From assembly GCF_020360975.1 (NCBI RefSeq), contig NW_025408675.1, forward strand, positions 1,302,001-1,366,000: a stretch of DNA of 64,000 nt, read 5' to 3'. Position numbers and translations under genes: made by a program. Source of the DNA: Hirsutella rhossiliensis (taxonomy: Eukaryota; Ascomycota; Sordariomycetes; Hypocreales; Ophiocordycipitaceae). The notes under the pieces were generated by a model. It had not been told where the DNA came from. It searched no databases and was given only the letters and a program-made list of their open reading frames with translations. This document shows, in pieces, positions 57,971-64,000 of this stretch (position 1 is the first letter of the stretch; every line of letters begins with the position of its first letter).

Positions 57971-58451
57971 TATTATAACTATAGTTTAGTAAACCGCGGG
58001 GACTAGTATATATTATAAGGGCACGTAATATAGGGAATAAGGAATATTAAATAGATTAATAGGCTAATTAAGTTTAAAGCGATAAGTTACTTTAGCGCTT
58101 TAATACTCTATAGCTAGGATTATAGGATCGCTTTAGCGCTTTAACGCTCCTAGGCTATAGGATTACTTAGTGCTCTCGGCGATTTAAGGAAGCTCTTAAG
58201 ATATATAAGGAAGGAATAAAATACTCTTTTAGATAGATAGCTTAATAGCTTTTAATATTATAATTATTACGATCTTTATTATAATCTTATCTTTAATTTT
58301 AATTACTTAATTACTTAGTTATAGTCTATAGTCTATAACCTCTAACTTATTACTAATATAATATACTTATTATTACTTAGACTATACTTTATTATATCTA
58401 TTAATATACCCTTAATAGGTTTATCCCTTAGGAATAATATTAGTTATTATA
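57971..58451 (+). repeat. Gypsy 1 3' LTR
   Basis: 481 bp, uninterrupted; begins TATTATAACTATAG, ends AGTTATTATA, followed by AAGAT. It provides the reference that shows the 5' LTR was split by the retroposon. Confidence 0.85.
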
Positions 58452-58456
58452 AAGAT

Positions 58457-61400
58457 CTTTTATAAGAGCGCTACTAAGAGGTATAGGCTAATAAAGTACT
58501 TAGGTATATAGTACTAATATATTAGTAGGGTATTAGTAAGGAATCGTGCCTACCTTACTCGTATATTATAGACTACTCGCTACTTTAAATAAAGAGGAAA
58601 AATCCCTCTTCTTATAAGCTTTAGTCTTACGACGAGGAGAATATAATATATATAGCGTAGTACCTCTAGCTATCTCTACTACCTAACTAATTATACCGTA
58701 ATATATATTCCCTTATAATTTCTAAAGCTTCCCTTTTTAGTTACCTAGTAGAGATAGCTACTTAGAGAAGACTATATAACGCTCCTATAGCGCGATATAG
58801 TAGTTAACTAGTTAAGGCCTCTTTATTATATATATTAGGTATCTACTTAGGAGATAAAGAACTAGAAGATATATCCTTAGAATAGACCCTTATTATAGAC
58901 GATATTCTAACTATATCGAAGATATCGCTACCTATAGGCGTAAGACTATCGACTTATAAAGAAAAGCTTACGGCCCTATAAGCGCGTATTAAAGAGCTAG
59001 AGGAGACGAAACGCCTATAAGACCGCGTTATATAATTAAAGGAGGAAATTGCTAAACGTGCCGGCGCTATCGCTATCTATTTAAGAAAGCGTCGACGGTC
59101 CTACTCCCCTAAATCGGATAGTAGTCGCGGTAGCGAGGTTAAGATTAAAAATATCGCTTAATTATCCTAACCTACTAATATATAGAAACGTCTAGACTAG
59201 ACTTATAATCTAAAGGACGCCTTTAGGGCAGCGCTTAGACGCTTTCGTTACGATAAAACAAAGATCTTCTATACGGTAGATTATATATATAGCGACTATA
59301 AAGCGAGATAGCGCCGATACCTTAAAGAATAAACGCCGATTAACCGAACTAAATATAATATAGATTAGGTATACTTTAAGGAATAGATACTTATCCTAAT
59401 TAAGGATACTATAAATAAGGAGATACTATTAGCGATATAATTAAAGGAGGCTCGCTAATAAGAAGGCTAGTCCCCCTTAGAGTTTAGCTTATACCTTAAC
59501 TTCTTAGAGAGGTATTTTAAACGCTTATTAGAAAAGGTACGTACTCTTATATTTTTTACTAAGCTAGAGCTATAACTTTAAGACTAAATTAACCTTTATT
59601 TAATACCTATTTATACCTATTAATAGGAAGAGCTTATATAAGTCGCTTAACGATATTAGGATACTACTACTAATAAGAGGCGATATATTAATACTACTTC
59701 TACCCTTAAAGGAACTAGGAATAAAAGTAGTGCTATACCCTAAGGCGGTATATATAGGGGAAAGAATTAAAGAGGTCGATAAGCTAGGCCGAATCGTTAA
59801 GGAAATACTATTAATTTAACCGATAACTAGTAAGCTAGCGATATACCTACTAAGGGCTAAACTAAGGGACGTTATTAAGGAAGAGGATCTTTTACTTAAT
59901 CGGGAATTATATATTTCTAATATAATAAGCTAGGATACCTATCTATAGAATATACTAATTCTTTAAAGGTAGAAACCTTAGTAAAGACTCTTAAACTTAA
60001 TACTATAAAATAGGGAAAAGGTAAGATATTAAGGTAAACGCCTCTCCCTTAGTAAACTTAATACTTATAGGATAGTTACTTAAAACTCCTATAATAATAT
60101 TAGGGCAAAACCCTACTAAAGTCCCTATATACTTAGATACTTACGGTGCCGTTAACCTTATAGATATATACTTTACCTAATAGTAGGGATTACTATAAGT
60201 AGCGCTATTATACCCTAAGTTATTAGGGCTTAATAATAGTAGGGTAAGGGAGTATAGAGTATAGTTAATACTGCTCTAAATAATAAATATAAAGGGCACC
60301 GAAAAAATAATTATTTATTTTTATATTAGTACCGATAAGTTAACGCTAAACGATTAAGTACTAATCCTTTTATTAGTTACTACCTTAAAGGATAAACGTA
60401 TCTATATTATCTTATAGAAACGATAGTAGTAGTTTAAGTATTAACTAAGTAGCGAAACCCTATAAAATCCCTATAGATTCCTTTAAGAATATAAGAATAA
60501 GGTAAGGGTATATATAATAGCGCTTAATCCTAAGCTAATCCCGCTACTAAATAAAGATAAGGATAAAGGAATTTTATAGGAAGAATAGGCTAAAATCCTA
60601 CTAACTCTTTACCGGTTTAAAGATACCTTCTTAGCTAATAAATCTAATTTATTATTAGCTAGAAAGGGAACGGATTACTTAATTAATTTAATCCTTAATA
60701 TAGAACCTCCTTATAGACCGATTTACCCTTTATCGTAAAGGGAACTTTAAGTATTACGCGACTAAATCTAAGACGTAATAAAAAGGAAAATAATCTAGGA
60801 GTTAAAGAGCCTAGCTAGGGCGCCTATCTTTTTTATTTTAAAAAAGGATAGTACCTTATAGCTATATATAGACTACCGAGGACTTAACTAGGTTATATAA
60901 AAGAATCGGTACCCTTTACCCCTTATTTTAGAGATTATTAACTGCTATTAAGGAGCTAAGTATTTTTCTAAGATTAATATATAGAATATATATTAACGTA
61001 TTTAAATTTAAGAAGGAGATAAATAGAAGACCGCTTTCTAAACGTATTATAGATATTTCGAATACTTAGTAATACCCTTTAAACTTATTAATATACTAGC
61101 TATGTTTTAGAGCTATATCTATTAAGCGCTTAAAGGGCTTATAAATATAATCTATATAGTTTACCTTAACGATATCCTTATATACTCTAAAATAAGAGAA
61201 GAATATACTAAATACTTAGGATAAGTAATAGAAAGGCTAAGGGCTATAGAGCTCTATATAAAACTATTAAAGTATATCTTTTATTAATAGTTAGTTAAGT
61301 TCCTTAGGTTTATATTATCTATCGATAGGGTATTAATAGACCCTTAATAGGTAGAAGCAATAGCTTAATAGCCTAAACCTATAACCTACTATAATATTTA

Positions 61401-64000
61401 GGTTTTCCTTAGGTTCTATAATTTTTACTAATAATTTATATATAGGTACTTAAGAGTTATAGCGCCCTTAACTATATTATTAAAAGGGAGTAAGAATAAG
61501 AAGAAGCTAGGGAGTATAGAGCTAAACCTTACCGAAAAGGTAGCGTTTTAAGCTCTTAAGGATACTTTTTAAGGAGCCTTACTCCTTTAATATTACGATC
61601 TAGAAAAACGTATTTATATCGAAATAGATATATCGTAATTCGCGATAGTAGGGATTATCTCTTAACCTAATAATAAAGGACGTTACTATCCGATCGTATT
61701 TTAGTTAAGGAAGTTTACTAGAGCCGAACTTAATTATAGTATTCTAAACTAAGAACTATTCGCTATCGTTAAGTTATTTAAATACTAGCGATATTACGTC
61801 GAAGGGGCAGTATATAAAGTAAAGGTATTATTAGACTACTATAACCTCTAAACGTTTATATACTAGACCTCCCTAAATAGGAGGTAAGTAAGATAGTATA
61901 TATATTTAGTACTATTCGACTTTACGATTAAGTATTATATAGGTAAATTAAACTTAGCGGACGCGCTATTAAGAATGCCTAGATATAAGGGCGAGAAGCC
62001 CTTATCTATAGAACTATTACCGGAGCTATAAGCGAAGCTAGCTATTATTAATACTATATTTATATAGAGAAATAATAAGGCGTTTTTATAGGTAAAAAGA
62101 TACTTAACCTTAAGTTAATATAAGTATAGTAAAGTGCCTTTATATAAGGAAAATATATAAGCTTATTTATAGCGAAACTATAATAATTTAGGCGCGAGAC
62201 CTAAACGATTAGCCGATTAAGCTAAAGAGAGAGCTAGTTATAAATAGTTACTCTTAAGGAAGACCGCTAAAGAAGCGGCCTACTATATAAAGGTTTATAT
62301 AGTAGAAGTTCTAGAACCGTTACTAGAGTTACTAAAACGCACTTAGTTAGTTAACGTAGTAATTAGTAAGCTAAAGGAGACTAAAGACTTCTTAAAAAGG
62401 AAGGGTTTCTAGTTAGTACGCTTAGATAGACTACTACTATAGAAGGGTTATATCGTAGTGCCTCTAGAGGTAGCTTTATAGTAAGAGCTAATATAGCTCT
62501 TCTATAACGATCTATTAATAGGATACTTTAGCTCTTAACGTACTAGCGAACTACTAATAAGGAACTTCTACTAAGATAGAATAATAAAAGATATAAATAA
62601 ATACGTTTAGTTATACTTAGTATATTAAGGTATAGTATCTAAGAGGTATCGCCCTTATAGTACTATATAATCGTTACTATATCCTATATAACTATAGAAA
62701 GAATTATTAATAGACTTTACTATAGGTCTACCTAAAGTATAGTATAATAAATAAGACGTTAATACGATCTTAGTAATTATAGACTAATATACTAAGTATT
62801 ACTTCTTCTTTCCTATCTCTAAGATAATAATAGCCTTAGAGCTAGTAGAATTATTTTATTACTAAGTTAAATTAGTATATAGACCTTTAAAAGGCATTAT
62901 CTTAGATAAAGGGTCCCTATTTATAAGTAAGTTTTAGTTAGATCTTTATTTTATTTTATAAGTAAAATATAGGCTATCGATAGTATTTTACCTATAAACT
63001 AATAGGTAAATAAAATAAATAAACTAAGCCGTATAGTACTACTTAAGATACTTTACTAACTCGGAATAAACTAACTAAGTATTACTCCTATATATTACTT
63101 AATTTATATATAATAATATAAAGAACGCGATAACTAGGTTATTACTTAATAAAGCGTTAATAGGTTACTAACTAAACTTCTATATTAATACTAAGGACGA
63201 TATTATCTAGAGGGGGGTACCTAAAGTAAGAGTAAGAGGTACTAGGCTATAAGAGCTATAAAAGAAGCTTAAGGAATACTAGGGAAGGGCTATTAAATCG
63301 TAAGCGAAATACTACGATTTAAGGTACTAACCGCTTATACTAAAAGTAAGAGACCTTATAGTATTATCGATAAAGAACTTACGCTTTAAGGATAAAAAAA
63401 GAAAACTCTTACCTAAGTATATTAAACTATTTCGGGTCCTATAAGCTATTAGAAAGTAAGTATATCGTCTTATACTCCCTAAGAAGTACTTACGCCTTTA
63501 TAACGTTTTCTATATTAGTCTCTTAAAGCCTTAAAAGGAGCGTAAAGGCACTTATAAAGATAGCGAAACCCTACTAATACTAGACTTAAAGGATAATAAA
63601 GGTAAATAGGAAGTCTAAGAGATTAAAGACTAAAAAAGATCTAAGGGCGATACCTTTTTCCTTATTAAATAAAAAGGATAGCTAGCTAAGTATAACTAAT
63701 AAGTCGATACTAAAGATATAGCGAATAGCTAAGACCTTATTAAAAAATATACTGCTTGCCTAACCGGGAAAAAAAGGCGTAAGACTAAGTAAGGTAGGGA
63801 AACCTACTAGCGTAGGGAGATACTACTAAATCGGTAACGAATCCCTACTAAATTACTACTAACTTATTAATATATTAGCACGCCTAAACGTCCTATAACT
63901 ATATATAAAATAGTAAAATAAGAGAATAAGGAAAACTATCTATACTACTTATTAAATATTATTAAGGAAAATAAAACTAAACTATAACTCTATTAAGGCC
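58457..64000 (+). mobile_element. Gypsy LTR retrotransposon 2, partial, RIP-degraded
   Basis: Plus-strand element running off the right edge. Gag starts at about 58860 with a coiled coil (LQARIKELEETKRLQDRVI at about 58990) and the retrotransposon gag core near 59500. RT is at 60800-61200 (LQLYIDYRGLN, FKLINILAMF), with YLND (codons 61162-61173) in place of YLDD. RNase H, then integrase (61900-63300) and the GPF/Y segment (PKYIKLF, NVFYISLLKP at about 63400-63530) follow. Its 5' LTR was not found; Gypsy 1 probably inserted into its 5' part. The family differs from Gypsy 1 by sequence. Confidence 0.8.

Larger units (their letters stand above)
41998..58451 (+). mobile_element. Gypsy LTR retrotransposon 1, with three later insertions
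   Basis: LTRs of about 480 bp: the 5' one is 41998-43262, split by a SINE-like retroposon; the 3' one is 57971-58451. The target duplication is AAGAT (41993-41997 and 58452-58456). Internal sequence reads gag, RT, RNase H and integrase with a chromodomain-like end. A TRIM-like element (45071-45443) and LINE copy B (49203-56600) are inserted in it. Net length is about 7.9 kb. RIP-saturated. Confidence 0.88.

Noticed and set aside
1..64000. CRISPR arrays, operons, riboswitches
   Set aside because: The sequence is eukaryotic; no regularly spaced direct repeats with unique spacers were seen.

Overview
This window looks like a chromosome segment of a filamentous ascomycete, probably a Sordariomycete and perhaps Hypocreales. 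The reasons are compact GC-rich genes with short introns (47-85 bp), typical fungal housekeeping proteins, and a large repeat block with an extreme RIP (repeat-induced point mutation) signature: CpA and TpG are almost absent while CpG is kept. The organism assignment is inference from style; no species marker was read.

Layout. 1-15,350 is a housekeeping island: the tail of an unidentified acidic protein (+), tubulin-binding cofactor A (-), the cohesin kleisin RAD21/SCC1 (-), the Golgi Ca2+/Mn2+ ATPase PMR1 (+), the Golgi tether subunit COG4 (+), and a decayed fasciclin-like reading frame. A fresh 2.4-kb pogo/Fot1-type DNA transposon with perfect 125-bp terminal inverted repeats sits in the divergent promoter region between RAD21 and PMR1. 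It carries an intact DD35D transposase with a C-terminal SAP motif and a second, unrecognised 111-aa ORF.

15,354-27,655 is a three-level nest: a MULE with a FAR1-type transposase and 157-bp TIRs, split by a Ty1/copia element with two LTRs and an ATAGC target duplication, which is in turn split by a GC-rich Crypton-type tyrosine recombinase element flanked by GATAAG. The MULE body and the copia are heavily RIP-mutated; the Crypton is not, but carries many single-base frameshifts. 27,840-30,035 is a small island with a SET-domain gene whose product has a predicted signal peptide, and a 70-aa secreted basic peptide.

30,300-64,000 is a RIP-saturated desert with no living gene. It holds a 573-bp MULE-derived miniature element, solo LTRs of one family (one nearly unmutated) with unusual TG...GA ends, two copies of a 7.4-kb Tad1-like LINE with 13-14 bp target duplications and a long antisense ORF in the 3' part, a Gypsy element (41,998-58,451) carrying a SINE-like retroposon, a tiny TRIM-like LTR element and LINE copy B, and a second Gypsy element running off the right end. 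In all five reverse transcriptases read here, at least one catalytic Asp of the YxDD/FADD box has become Asn, as expected from RIP.

The genes do not form one pathway, although PMR1 and COG4 are both Golgi functions and are adjacent. The most interesting leads are the two-gene SAP-transposase element, the antisense ORF shared by both LINE copies, the tRNA-headed retroposon with a LINE tail, the 373-bp TRIM-like element, and the TG...GA LTR family.
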